From Carboxylicivirga sp. (lineage in GTDB: Bacteria > Bacteroidota > Bacteroidia > Bacteroidales > Marinilabiliaceae): a stretch of 64,000 nt of DNA. The notes beneath the pieces were generated by a model. It worked only from the letters and a program-made list of their open reading frames with translations. It was not told the origin of the DNA and made no database searches. Shown here piece by piece: positions 19,126 to 28,307 of this stretch. The stretch spans positions 1 to 64,000 of the forward strand of contig JAOARW010000004.1 of assembly GCA_025210475.1 (NCBI GenBank), read 5' to 3'. The position numbers and the translations under genes were made by a program. How positions within the stretch are numbered: position 1 is the first letter of the stretch; every line of letters starts with the position of its first letter.

Positions 19126-21870
19126 CTATTGCTTGGTAATCATTTTTGTAATTCGCTTACCGTTCTGAATGATTTCATAAATATACATCCCTGACTCCAA
19201 CTCCGGATAAACCGTTGTAATGCGTCCGATAGTTTGAATAGAAAACACCTTAGTCCCTTTAAGATTATAGATATTTACCTCAGCTTCTTCATTACTTCTA
19301 TTTTCTATGGTAAAATAATTTACAATCGGATTAGGATAAATTTTGAAGTGATCATTCAACTTATCTTCAATACCAGTTATTTCATCTGCATCGGCTACTA
19401 ATTGTATTTTAAACAATGGATTTGCCAAATCATTGGTTTCGATAATCAGTACTGCTTGCTTTTTACCTACAGTCCCAGCCTTAAGCTCTACATCAAAAGC
19501 AAATGCTTCGCCTTCATTTACCCAAGGCTCTTTAACATCTACCACAAATGCATCTGCATCAGCTCCACTAATACTAACATTTTTAATATAAAATAGCTCT
19601 GTACCTATATTTTTAAGTGTAACTACCTTAGTAGCCTCGCTTCCAAAGTCAACCTCAGCATTATTATCCAAAAGATTGGGACTATAAACCTGTAATATTG
19701 GCATCTCAGTCGTAAACACAATGGTTATATTAAAGTCATTATTTGTTCGATCGTTGGTTGTAAACAATAATTGCACTGCTTTTGCACCTGGGGTAGTAAA
19801 GTCAAACTGTAAGCTAAAATCGACCTGTTCGTTATGCTCATAATCCCCATTTATTGCGTTAGCATTACTAACAGTAGTAGTAACACCATCAGAATCAACT
19901 ACTTTGAAATTACGTATCTGTAACACATCGTGTTCGGTGTTTTTAATAGATAAACTCATAATATGCGGGCTGTGCTGTTGCTGATGGTGTGATAAGGTTC
20001 CCCAGTCGATTTTGCTATTATTACTTATACTATTGTTGGTTTGGGTATGAAAAAAACGCAAGCTTGGTTTAATTGCCCATCCACTTAGTTGGATAATAAA
20101 TCGACTATCCTGATAATCGTTGCTGACTATTTCTAGATTGGCAGTGTATGGTGACCCATTAGTTGTGGGAGCAAATTGAACCTCAACTTGAGCAGAACCA
20201 CCTGGCGCTATCACCTTATTTTCAGGTTCACTTGCAATGGTAAAATACCCATTGATATCATCTACAATTGAGATACTATTTAAATCTAAATCAATTAACC
20301 CGGAATTGATAATAGTAAATACCTGCCTATTGGGGGTATTTACCGAAGTTGAACCAAAATCGTGGAAATAATTATTTTGACATTGTGTACTTCCTTTTTT
20401 AACATCAATATCAGCATAGGCATTATTCATCATTAAAGGAAAGGTAATGTTATCTTCCTCCTCATTGTTTGACAAAATGCTTAATATTGCTGTTTCGTTG
20501 TGATTGCGATCTACAGGCGGCGTATATTGTAAATCGACCTGAGTTGATTCTCCTGGAATCAGATTCAATTTTGGGGTATTGGCTATTTCCAGAAAGGCAT
20601 AGTCTATATGCTCTTTTAACGATGTAATTGCTAAATCCCTATTCCCAATATTTGTTAAATTAATATGAGTTTTTACCATTGTCCCATTTTCTGATGTAGG
20701 CAATGTATAAGTTTGGTTATGCATGTAAACAGTTCCAAAGGCATCGGTAATGCGTAATATAGGTGCCTTAACTAACAGGTTAACATACATAACCAAGTCT
20801 TCTGTCTCATAACCATTTGAATTAAATGTAAGCTTAATCCGTTTTTGCCCAATATGGTTAGGTACACATTTTAGAACAATGCCTTTTTCTGCGTTAGGAA
20901 CAATTGTGTTACTCCCTTCATTAAGCAGGTTGAACTCATTATAGATATCCCCCTCTGCAATTCGAATACTACCTAGTGTTAGGTTATCGTCGCCGATATT
21001 ATGTATTTTAATTTTATACTCGGCTGGTTCGTGGTTATTAACCGGTAAGGTAACTTCTTCTCCATGCGTAATAAAACGGCCTTCGTATGTAAGTGTGGCT
21101 ATTGGGGCTATTACCTTACCTTTAATTGATATTGTATGCTCTGCCACCTTGCCTTGTATTGTTTTATGGGTAAATGCATAGTTAAAAGGGCCTTTTTTAG
21201 TAGTTGCTAGCGTAATGTTGTTGTTTAAATTTGATCCTGGAACAAGAACTTCTTTCTTTGTGTACGAAAATGTTAGATTATTATCTGAAACGATATTATC
21301 GGCCGGTTCAACCTCCATGTAACCTTTGCCAACATTGCTTAGTGTAAGTTTATTGGTTACTGTACTATTTATCTTTACATCTCCCAAATCAATTACATTG
21401 GTGCTAAGCGGCGTATCATTTAGGCTCAGTTTAAGTTCTCCTTTATCGAGGTTGGCCACAAAGGTGATGTTCACATTAGTATTGGCAGCGTCGTTGGTTG
21501 TGAAGCTTAATTGGCGTTCTGCCTTGGTATAATTGTTAGTTGGATTGTAAAAAACCTGAATGGTATACGTATCACCAGGAGCTACACTAAACGAAGTATT
21601 AAGAATAAATATACCAATACGTTCATCATTATCTGAGGCCTTCAGATTACTTACCGTTAAGGCTTGAGTGGCATCGGTATTAGTGACCACTAACTCAAAT
21701 ACATTAATACCACCAGCTCCAGGGCCAAAATTACCCAAACTGCAGGTAGCGCCGTTAGTTATAGTCGTTGGGGGAGTGCTGCTTTTACCAAATGTCATTG
21801 ACAGGCTTTGTCCATTAAGTTGGCAAGTCATGAAATACATGAATAAAAACAGTGGTACTTGTTTCACCAT
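19126..21870 (-). CDS. Large secreted ASH-repeat (choice-of-anchor D) protein with T9SS sorting domain
   Basis: A protein of about 914 residues. I start it at Met 21870, which gives a clean signal peptide (VKQVPLFLFMYFMTCQLNGQ); the longer ORF start at 21912 would overlap the upstream gene and hide the signal. The body is about six or seven repeats of ~110 residues with the ASPM/SPD-2/Hydin pattern, such as 'F.I.NSG..DL.LNSI', 'APGGSAQVEVQFAPT' and 'NDYQDSRFIIQLSG'. The last ~80 residues are a type-A T9SS domain (FKIYPNPIVNYFTIEN ... GMYIYEIIQNGKRITKMI). It is probably a long fibre-like surface adhesin or spacer. It follows the hydrolase gene closely. Confidence 0.85.
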   Translation of the reverse strand: MVKQVPLFLFMYFMTCQLNGQSLSMTFGKSSTPPTTITNGATCSLGNFGPGAGGINVFELVVTNTDATQALTVSNLKASDNDERIGIFILNTSFSVAPGDTYTIQVFYNPTNNYTKAERQLSFTTNDAANTNVNITFVANLDKGELKLSLNDTPLSTNVIDLGDVKINSTVTNKLTLSNVGKGYMEVEPADNIVSDNNLTFSYTKKEVLVPGSNLNNNITLATTKKGPFNYAFTHKTIQGKVAEHTISIKGKVIAPIATLTYEGRFITHGEEVTLPVNNHEPAEYKIKIHNIGDDNLTLGSIRIAEGDIYNEFNLLNEGSNTIVPNAEKGIVLKCVPNHIGQKRIKLTFNSNGYETEDLVMYVNLLVKAPILRITDAFGTVYMHNQTYTLPTSENGTMVKTHINLTNIGNRDLAITSLKEHIDYAFLEIANTPKLNLIPGESTQVDLQYTPPVDRNHNETAILSILSNNEEEDNITFPLMMNNAYADIDVKKGSTQCQNNYFHDFGSTSVNTPNRQVFTIINSGLIDLDLNSISIVDDINGYFTIASEPENKVIAPGGSAQVEVQFAPTTNGSPYTANLEIVSNDYQDSRFIIQLSGWAIKPSLRFFHTQTNNSISNNSKIDWGTLSHHQQQHSPHIMSLSIKNTEHDVLQIRNFKVVDSDGVTTTVSNANAINGDYEHNEQVDFSLQFDFTTPGAKAVQLLFTTNDRTNNDFNITIVFTTEMPILQVYSPNLLDNNAEVDFGSEATKVVTLKNIGTELFYIKNVSISGADADAFVVDVKEPWVNEGEAFAFDVELKAGTVGKKQAVLIIETNDLANPLFKIQLVADADEITGIEDKLNDHFKIYPNPIVNYFTIENRSNEEAEVNIYNLKGTKVFSIQTIGRITTVYPELESGMYIYEIIQNGKRITKMITKQ

Positions 21871-21901
21871 ATTAGGTTTCTTAGAACAAGTCAAAAAATT
21901 G

Positions 21902-23173
21902 TTAGATCCCATTATCTATTTTTTCTAAAAATTGTTGAATGACAGTATTGAATTCATTTGGTGAGTCTATTGGCGTATTATGCCCCTGTTTGGCAAATAT
22001 AAACAATTCTGAATTTGGTATACTATGGGCAATTAACCTGGTATGATCCTCATAAATAATATCATCTTCTCCCGCCATAACTAGAACTGGCATACTAATG
22101 TACTTTAAATCAATTGGGGAAAGGTTTGGATGTCTTAAACACATCTTACTTACTTTTCCCCTTTTTTTCATTTCGTTATTGAACAAACCTAGAAGGTTAG
22201 TTATCCTGGTACTATTTTTAAACTGTTTTAAAATACTTGACTTAATAGCCTTCTCTGTAGGATAAAGGTTAGCTCCCATTGTAATTAAACTCTTTACTTT
22301 TTCTGGATATTGTAATGCAAACTCTAATCCAGTATTACCTCCATCACTCCATCCAACAATGGAAACCTTATCTATGTCTAAGGAATCTAATAATACGCTC
22401 ATATCACAGGCCATTTGTTTATACGAAAGTTTCGTTTTATCACAAGAACTTCTACCTTGGCAGCGACTATCTACAGCAATAACTTTATAGTTTTCTTTCA
22501 GTTTATCGATCTGAAACCTATAAGAGTTAATTGATTCATTATTACCATGTAACAACAAAACAGGCTCTCCTGTTCCATATATTTCATAGTAAAAATCTAT
22601 CCCATTCACATTAACATATTTACCTACATGAGAATTATTCCCATATAATATCCGATTATCAATTTTCAATTGAATTGCTGATTTTTCACCAACTTTAGCT
22701 TTCTCGAAATCCCTTAAATAATTAAAAATCTCAAAATATGAATCCGAACTAATATTGCATATTTCTTCCGATTCATTATAAATTATGAGATCTGCAATTA
22801 AGATTGTTTCAGGAAATGAAGAAGTTAAAATAGCAAAATCAAGATTTGCAGCTTTTTTGGGTATTTGTATCGTCCCTTCACAATTATACCATAAGTCATC
22901 TACTTGATTAACATTATAATCTAATGTATTATATCCTAAAAATTTATTATCCTTTGAGTCAAAAAAAGATCTAATTATTAATTGACTACAATCAGCTGTT
23001 CTGTAGCTAAACTTTATATTTAATTCTTTATTTTGGTATGCTGTAACATCCAAGTCCTTTTTAAAAAGCCGGATTACTTTCTGCCCAAAAGATTCATGTG
23101 ACACTAATAAAATTATAGCTATAAAACATGCCTTAATCGTTAATCTACAAACCATATATTTTAACTTTTCCAA
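21902..23173 (-). CDS. Exported alpha/beta hydrolase with extra N-terminal domain
   Basis: A 423-residue protein. A signal peptide (about 1-30, ending ESFGQ) is followed by a ~150-residue beta-rich domain I do not recognise. An alpha/beta-hydrolase fold then follows (about 185-420) with VLLLHGNNES, the nucleophile elbow GWSDGG, the acid in AGEDDIIYEDH and the base in KQGHNTP. All three catalytic residues are present, so it should be an active periplasmic or surface esterase/hydrolase of unknown substrate. It has no T9SS sorting domain, unlike its neighbours. It is followed within about 30 bases by the ASH-repeat gene and is likely co-transcribed with it. Confidence 0.82.
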   Translation of the reverse strand: MEKLKYMVCRLTIKACFIAIILLVSHESFGQKVIRLFKKDLDVTAYQNKELNIKFSYRTADCSQLIIRSFFDSKDNKFLGYNTLDYNVNQVDDLWYNCEGTIQIPKKAANLDFAILTSSFPETILIADLIIYNESEEICNISSDSYFEIFNYLRDFEKAKVGEKSAIQLKIDNRILYGNNSHVGKYVNVNGIDFYYEIYGTGEPVLLLHGNNESINSYRFQIDKLKENYKVIAVDSRCQGRSSCDKTKLSYKQMACDMSVLLDSLDIDKVSIVGWSDGGNTGLEFALQYPEKVKSLITMGANLYPTEKAIKSSILKQFKNSTRITNLLGLFNNEMKKRGKVSKMCLRHPNLSPIDLKYISMPVLVMAGEDDIIYEDHTRLIAHSIPNSELFIFAKQGHNTPIDSPNEFNTVIQQFLEKIDNGI

Positions 23174-23726
23174 GATCTAATATTCCTCTACTTACAACTT
23201 TTCGGTGATCAGCAATACTATTAATTACAAGAATGAAAACAAAATTTTTCTACTAATTTGTCCTTATTATTATGCCCACCGAGAAACTTTCAAATCAAAT
23301 TGAACAACTATTGATTTGTAAAAATTGGCTAATCAAAACTACATAATCCATACGTTACTATTTATCTTTTAAAAAAAATAAATTGTCGTAAACCATGAGT
23401 AATTAAATCTATTCTTTTAGCACTCTGAGCTATAGATACACCACATTGGTATTTTAATTATCTTATGGCTATTCTACGTAATCGCATTATTACAGCTCAC
23501 TGATAATAATTCAAAACAAAATAGCATTACAATCGATAATCTTTAATTATTGATTCGAGCTCAAAGGTAAATTTTATGAACAGAATAATATCGAGAGTAG
23601 TTTCTTATAAATGCCATGAAAGATATTGTAAGACCTCTCTTGAATTACTAAGTATATACAAAGGATTATTTTTAAAATATAACTCCAACACCAGAGTTTT
23701 CAAGAACATACTTCGCCCACCCCACC
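23174..23726. other. Intergenic region, no gene supported
   Basis: About 550 AT-rich bases. It should contain the promoter of the hydrolase gene (minus strand). A 62-codon plus-strand ORF (23576-23764) has no protein-like features and overlaps the integrase remnant, so it is not called. No repeats were recognised. Confidence 0.4.
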
Positions 23727-24270
23727 TTATACACCAGTTAGATAATCTAACTCTATTAAAATAAAACATATCTCATCAATCTTACATTCAACTAACCATT
23801 CATAAATCTCAGTCGTTATTAATAAGTTATGCTCAATTATTTTTGCAACCGCCTCAATTATAACCCCGTTGGATAATACGATAGATGTTGCAAACGTATA
23901 TCTGATCATATGTACTGTCAAGTTCTTTGCAACACCACATAACTTTGCAACAGCCATAGATAACTATTCATTTTCTGATTGATGCATACAGGAAGAACAG
24001 TACCCTTCAGAATACAATATGAATGATTATCACACAAATCTATAATCTTCTGAGCATTTGGAAAAAGAGTGAAGACACATCGATTTTTTGACTTCGTTCG
24101 TTGAATAATAATCCAGTGTTACCGTCAATTCTTTTCTGGATATGTGAGCAATTTAACTTTGAAAATTCAGCATAAGCTAATCCGGCATAGCAAGCTAGAA
24201 TAAAAACATCTCTTACTATTCTTACAATTGGTAAATCAATTACCACCTTCTCAATTCATCGAACTCCATC
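23727..24270 (-). pseudogene. Decayed IntDOT-like tyrosine recombinase
   Basis: Three pieces in different frames follow the order of the intact integrase next door. They are VRIVRDVFILACYAGLAYAE (about 24180-24230), then GTVLPVCINQKMNSYL (about 23970-24020), then LCGVAKNLTVHMIRYTFAT through EIYEWLVECKIDE (23727-23957). Frameshifts and stops separate the pieces. The HxxR pair and the tyrosine can still be traced, but the LLGH motif has become IIEH. The N-terminal two thirds are missing or unrecognisable. It is clearly non-functional, and it is the second of two decayed copies in this area. Confidence 0.75.
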
Positions 24271-24459
24271 GACATTTAAAAATTTACGATAAATCTCTTT
24301 TAATGGCACTAAATCTCGAGCATGGATTAGCTGAAATATTATCAAGTGAGAGGCCAGGTCTAATAATCATCAATTGATTCCAGAATAACAGCCAAAATAA
24401 ATGAGCGCTAACGCCTGATCAATAAATCTCTTAGATCACTTTTCCATAATATCAATGCG
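24271..24459. other. Spacer between decayed and intact integrase
   Basis: Contains no open frame. It probably includes further eroded 5' sequence of the decayed integrase, but I could not align it confidently. Confidence 0.3.
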
Positions 24460-25704
24460 TTAATCATTAACTAGCTTCCTTTTGGGCAATACTTCCCTTA
24501 AGCGCCTCATATCCTGACTTAACTTTGAATCAATAACACGTGCATAAATCTGAGTTGTCGAAACGCTTCTATGCCCGAGTAACTTAGAGACTGTTTCTAT
24601 TGGCACACCATTATTGAGTGTCACTGTTGTTGCAAAAGTATGCCGTGCTACATGAAAAGTCAGATGCTTTTCAATCCCACACAAGTCGGCAATTTCTTTA
24701 AGATAGGAATTCATCTTCTGATTGGTAAAAACAGGAAGTAGCTTACCTGTTATTTCATTTCGTATATTACCTTCATACTTTTTAATAATAGATTCTGATT
24801 TTGGAAGAAGAGGCACTCTTACCTGTTGATTATTCTTTATCCTATTAGTAATAATCCACTTTTCTCCATCAATACCTAGTTGAATATTTTCTTTGGTCAA
24901 GGCGTATACATCAGAATAAGACAAACCAGTATAACAACTAAAAACAAACAAGTCACGTACGTAATCCAAGCGCGAAATAGAAAAGTGTTTATTCTCTACT
25001 CGGTCTAACTCCAACTCGTTTAAATAAGCAATTTCCTTCTTGATAAATGATGGCTTAAACTGAGTAAACGGATCTTTTTCCAACCATTCATTTTGGACAG
25101 CTAAATGAATCACTTTTTTCAGGCGTTCAATATGCTTCATAATAGTATTGTGACTACAAGGCCTATCTGGAATAATTGAATCAGATTCTTTCAGATACTT
25201 CTCAAAGCCAGTTATAAAACCATACTTTAATTGAAAAAGAGGTATATCACGCACAAAAAACTTTTTCATTAGATACCTTTTAAAATACTTCTTGGTAGTA
25301 TAGTAATTCTTAAGAGTTCCCCAGCGTAAGGTTTCCTTCATTTCTTCATTGTGATAGTCAAAAAGTTTCATCAATGTAAACTCCACCTTTTCAACTCCAA
25401 GGTAAAGGTTCTTAACAGCATCAATTGTAATCACCTCTCTTCTGGCCTCCAACTGATGATAACAATCAATTACATGTCCTTTAATCTGCTCCAATTGAGT
25501 ATTAAGCCTCTTGATCTCATTTGAATAACCAGCATAAATTCCTTTACCGAAATCCCATTTATCAACATCAATAATTGTCTTCATGGATAATTCAGTACGT
25601 TTTCCATTAACGGTTATTCTCAAATAAAGAGGAGCACCTCCATCTTTGCCTTTACTCTTTTTAACAATAAAACCAACGCCTAACGTATTTCCTTTATTAC
25701 TCAT
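24460..25704 (-). CDS. Tyrosine recombinase/integrase, IntDOT-like
   Basis: A 414-residue protein with an arm-binding N-terminal domain (about 8-90), a SAM-like core-binding domain (about 105-205) and a C-terminal catalytic domain (about 225-400). Catalytic motifs visible are the Lys region NRIKNNQ, HVARHTFAT (His and Arg II), LLGHRS (second His) and TQIYARV (nucleophile Tyr). The usual first Arg is replaced: CYTGLSYSD has Ser where most family members have Arg. The same kind of change is known from IntDOT of Bacteroides conjugative transposons. It should integrate a mobile element. It lies downstream of the tRNA-Ser/tRNA-Pro operon, and no other transfer genes are in the window. Confidence 0.88.
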   Translation of the reverse strand: MSNKGNTLGVGFIVKKSKGKDGGAPLYLRITVNGKRTELSMKTIIDVDKWDFGKGIYAGYSNEIKRLNTQLEQIKGHVIDCYHQLEARREVITIDAVKNLYLGVEKVEFTLMKLFDYHNEEMKETLRWGTLKNYYTTKKYFKRYLMKKFFVRDIPLFQLKYGFITGFEKYLKESDSIIPDRPCSHNTIMKHIERLKKVIHLAVQNEWLEKDPFTQFKPSFIKKEIAYLNELELDRVENKHFSISRLDYVRDLFVFSCYTGLSYSDVYALTKENIQLGIDGEKWIITNRIKNNQQVRVPLLPKSESIIKKYEGNIRNEITGKLLPVFTNQKMNSYLKEIADLCGIEKHLTFHVARHTFATTVTLNNGVPIETVSKLLGHRSVSTTQIYARVIDSKLSQDMRRLREVLPKRKLVND

Positions 25705-26071
25705 ATCACATGATTTTAAATGGCTTATTTTGAGTTAAACTGATTCTCTAGGTATTCAATTAAACTTTACAGTAATCGTATCATAATATGAATTTATAGC
25801 CTAATTAACACTTCAATAATTCTTTTTAACAATTATATCACACTGCCTTACTGAGTTTTAAGATACCTCAGGTGACCTGCCTGTTAAATAGAAAAAGAGG
25901 TCACAGCATGGGTCACTTAAAAAATGTTAAAACACATCAAATGACACCATTTTAAACACTGACTGTCTGGTAATTACAAATCCTAGAAATAAATATACAA
26001 AGAAAAAAAGGTCTCCGAATAGGTCGTGAGAAATTTGGATTATTTTGATACTAAACAATATAATAAAAATC
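25705..26071. other. Region upstream of the integrase with GGTCAC boxes
   Basis: No gene is present. GGTGACC at 25871-25877, GGTCAC at 25899-25904 and GGTCAC at 25911-25916 are short related boxes in mixed orientation. They could be integrase arm sites or operator half-sites. The rest is AT-rich. It must also hold the integrase promoter. Confidence 0.3.
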
Positions 26072-26110
26072 AAAAAAGCCCGTAAATCCTACGATTTACG
26101 AGCTTTTAAT
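26072..26110 (-). terminator. Terminator of the tRNA operon
   Basis: On the minus strand AAAAGC and CGTAAATC pair with GATTTACG and GCTTTTTT across a four-base loop, followed by a T run. It lies just after the 3' end of tRNA-Pro. Confidence 0.8.
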
Positions 26111-26130
26111 TGTATTTGATTCATACATTG

Positions 26131-26205
26131 TCGGGGTACCAGGATTCGAACCTGGGACCCCCTGGTCCCAAACCAGGTGCGCTAACCGGACTGCGCTACA
26201 CCCCG
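26131..26205 (-). tRNA. tRNA-Pro (anticodon TGG)
   Basis: A 75-base tRNA. The acceptor stem CGGGGTG pairs with TACCCCG and the discriminator is A. The D arm begins at TAGCGCAG. The anticodon stem CCTGG/CCAGG encloses TTTGGGA with anticodon TGG, and the T arm contains GGTTCGAATCC. CCA is not encoded. It is the second gene of a two-tRNA transcript, 14 bases after tRNA-Ser. Confidence 0.95.
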
Positions 26206-26219
26206 AAACTAAAGTTGAG

Positions 26220-26306
26220 CGGAGGGAGGGGGATTCGAACCCCCGGTACGATTACCCGTACGCCAGTTTAGCAAACTGGTGGTTTCAGCCACTCACCCAT
26301 CTCTCC
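26220..26306 (-). tRNA. tRNA-Ser (anticodon GCT)
   Basis: An 87-base class II tRNA with a long variable arm (GTACGG/CCGTAC-like stem). The anticodon stem CCAGT/ACTGG encloses TTGCTAA with anticodon GCT, which reads AGC/AGT codons. The T arm is GGGGG-TTCGAAT-CCCCC and the discriminator is G. The acceptor is GGAGAGA against TCCCTCC, which leaves an A5-C68 mismatch; a T at position 68 would restore pairing. The mismatch corresponds to base 26225. Confidence 0.93.
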
Positions 26307-26382
26307 TTTTTAACTCTCTTTCCTTAAAGAGAAACAACCGCTCTTTCGTCTCTAACCCTCGTCCCCTTTGCGATTGCGATTG

Positions 26383-26414
26383 CAAAAGTAGCAAATTGAA
26401 TTAAACCTCCAAAA
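26383..26414 (-). promoter_or_regulatory. Bacteroidota-type promoter of the tRNA operon
   Basis: On the minus strand TTTTG (26410-26414) is followed after 19 bases by TACTTTTG (26383-26390). This matches the primary-sigma consensus TTTG-N19-TAnnTTTG fully. Transcription should start near 26377, about 70 bases before tRNA-Ser. Confidence 0.75.
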
Positions 26415-26481
26415 TTAAAATGAAAAAAATCGACACTTTTTATTCTGTAATTTTTGCTCGCCGCTCTTAACTATTTATCGA

Positions 26482-26519
26482 TCAAAAAAAAAGCTACCCT
26501 AAGGTAGCTTAAAAAAAAT
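26482..26519 (-). terminator. Terminator of the floA operon
   Basis: AAGCTACC (26491-26498) pairs with GGTAGCTT (26503-26510) across CTAA, with A/T runs on both sides. It sits directly after the floA stop. Confidence 0.85.
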
Positions 26520-27503
26520 TTAATCTTTTTTCGGAGGTTTATTGCTCGGTTTGGCAATTGAGTCCCTCATCGCCGTATCGGCTTCGATATTTTTATACTT
26601 GAGATAATCCATCACACCAAGATTTCCATTCCGGAATGCCTCGGCTAATGCTTTAGGCACGTCTGCTTCGGCTTCTATTACCTTCGCACGTGCTTCCTGA
26701 GCCTTTGCCTTCATTTCTTGCTCTAAGGCCACAGCCATCGCTCTACGCTCTTCGGCCTTTGCCTGGGCAATATTTTTATCAGCATCTGCCTGATCAATCT
26801 GCAGACCTGCTCCAATGTTTTTACCTATGTCAATATCGGCAATATCAATGGACAAAATTTCAAATGCAGTACCTGCATCCAGTCCTTTTTCCAAAACAAC
26901 CTTGGAAATTGAATCCGGGTTTTCGAGTACGGCTTTGTGAGATATGGATGAACCGATAGAAGATACGATACCTTCACCTACACGAGCCAGTACAGTCTCC
27001 TCACCTGCTCCACCAACCAATTGCTTGATATTAGCTCGAACAGTTACACGCGCTTTGGCAATTAACTGGATACCATCTTTAGCTACGGCAGCTACAGGAG
27101 GGGTATCAATTACTTTCGGGTTAACAGACATCTGTACCGCTTCGAATACATCACGACCAGCTAAGTCGATAGCAGTAGCCATTTGGAAATTCAGGTCGAT
27201 ATTGGCTTTAGCCGCCGATACCAAAGCATGCACAACACTTTCTACATGACCACCGGCTAAATAGTGCGCTTCCAATTCATCACGTTTAATTTCCGATAAT
27301 CCGGCTTTATAGGCTTCAATTAGGGCACGTACAATTACACCTGGAGGTACTTTACGGATTCTCATCAGAACAAGCTGAATTAAGGAAATTCGAACGCCTG
27401 AAACCAGAGCTGAGAACCAAAGTAAAATTGGCACATAGTAAAGGAATAAGAATACAACAACTATTACTGCTGCAATCAATAATATAGGAGCAAATCCTTC
27501 CAT
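26520..27503 (-). CDS. floA: Flotillin-like protein FloA
   Basis: A 327-residue protein with an N-terminal hydrophobic hairpin (about 5-45) that anchors it in the inner membrane. An SPFH-like domain follows, with the FloA hallmarks [31 protein letters not shown] and [19 protein letters not shown]. After it comes the Ala/Glu-rich flotillin helix ([23 protein letters not shown]). FloA proteins organise membrane microdomains. It is the last gene of nfeD-floA, four bases after the NfeD gene, which is the usual partnership. The Lys/Pro-rich C-terminus is typical. Confidence 0.94.
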   Translation of the reverse strand: MEGFAPILLIAAVIVVVFLFLYYVPILLWFSALVSGVRISLIQLVLMRIRKVPPGVIVRALIEAYKAGLSEIKRDELEAHYLAGGHVESVVHALVSAAKANIDLNFQMATAIDLAGRDVFEAVQMSVNPKVIDTPPVAAVAKDGIQLIAKARVTVRANIKQLVGGAGEETVLARVGEGIVSSIGSSISHKAVLENPDSISKVVLEKGLDAGTAFEILSIDIADIDIGKNIGAGLQIDQADADKNIAQAKAEERRAMAVALEQEMKAKAQEARAKVIEAEADVPKALAEAFRNGNLGVMDYLKYKNIEADTAMRDSIAKPSNKPPKKD

Positions 27504-27507
27504 CTAA

Positions 27508-27975
27508 TTATTTTTTTGGTTTGACAATTATATAAGTTTTAAATACTTCTTTTACAATCACTATTGTGTTTTCATCAATAAAGTGCCCCGGGCATTTACC
27601 TTCCAGCATCTCGCCGTTAACCATCACTTTTCCGATTGGATTTAAGCGGGTTACCGCCATGCCTTCATCACCTACTTTAATGTTGTTTTCTTCAACGGTC
27701 TCTACCTGTCCATCTATTTGAGAGTGTAACATTAAGCGATTCCAGGTTTTGGATCGAAAAGAAAAGGCAAGCAAAAGAATGCCCACAAACAAGGTTGACA
27801 CAAGGGCGATATTTCCATGAACCGAACCATAATTGTGATAGGCCAGAAAAATACCTCCGGCGGTAAAAATGAGACCTCCAATGCCTGCGAATGTGACACC
27901 AGGAAAAACAAAAAATTCTAATACAAAAAGGAATAACCCGAGAAGGATTATTAAGACAATTACAAGTGCTGACAT
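27508..27975 (-). CDS. NfeD-family membrane protein
   Basis: A 155-residue short NfeD protein with about four transmembrane segments (4-25, 30-48, 57-75 with gaps) and a C-terminal OB-fold domain (about 95-150, GDEGMAVTRLNPIGKVMVNGEMLEG). It lacks the ClpP-like protease domain of long NfeD forms. Proteins of this kind work with flotillins in membrane-domain organisation, in line with floA directly downstream. ClpS is 5 bases upstream, so all three may be read together. Confidence 0.9.
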   Translation of the reverse strand: MSALVIVLIILLGLFLFVLEFFVFPGVTFAGIGGLIFTAGGIFLAYHNYGSVHGNIALVSTLFVGILLLAFSFRSKTWNRLMLHSQIDGQVETVEENNIKVGDEGMAVTRLNPIGKVMVNGEMLEGKCPGHFIDENTIVIVKEVFKTYIIVKPKK

Positions 27976-27980
27976 AGTTA

Positions 27981-28256
27981 TTAATCGATCGTAACCAGTA
28001 AACGTTTTTCCGAAAGCTGTTCTTTTATAGGAAGCAAGTCATTCATGTTGCCCGATTTAATCTGGCACGAGCCTGTATAATGCGTTAAAAAGGCACACTG
28101 CTCGGCCTGAATGGCATCATGCTCACATACCTCGCATAACACATCGATGACATGATCAAAAGAATTGACATCATCATTATGAAGCGTTAAAGTGCGAATT
28201 TCTTTATCGTTTCCTTTTTGGTTATGCTCTTCACTTCGTTTACTAAATGAAACCAT
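27981..28256 (-). CDS. clpS: ATP-dependent Clp protease adaptor ClpS
   Basis: A 91-residue protein matching ClpS. The core has LTLHNDDVNSFDHVIDVLCEV (the DDxN...V substrate-binding start) and a downstream helix with AEQCAFLTHYTGSCQIKSG. ClpS delivers N-end-rule substrates to ClpAP/ClpCP. The N-terminal ~20 polar residues are the flexible extension needed to dock on the ATPase. It precedes nfeD-floA by 5 bases. Confidence 0.92.
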   Translation of the reverse strand: MVSFSKRSEEHNQKGNDKEIRTLTLHNDDVNSFDHVIDVLCEVCEHDAIQAEQCAFLTHYTGSCQIKSGNMNDLLPIKEQLSEKRLLVTID

Positions 28257-28307
28257 ATTTCAAAAGTTTCTATAAATTAACCATATTTTTTTGTGAAAAA
28301 CTAATTT

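Noticed and set aside
23576..23764. 62-codon plus-strand ORF
   Set aside because: It overlaps the decayed integrase on the other strand and has no protein-like features.
26131..26150. tRNA-Pro 3' end as attachment site
   Set aside because: I looked for a second copy of the tRNA 3' sequence near the integrases and saw none in the window, so no att site is claimed.
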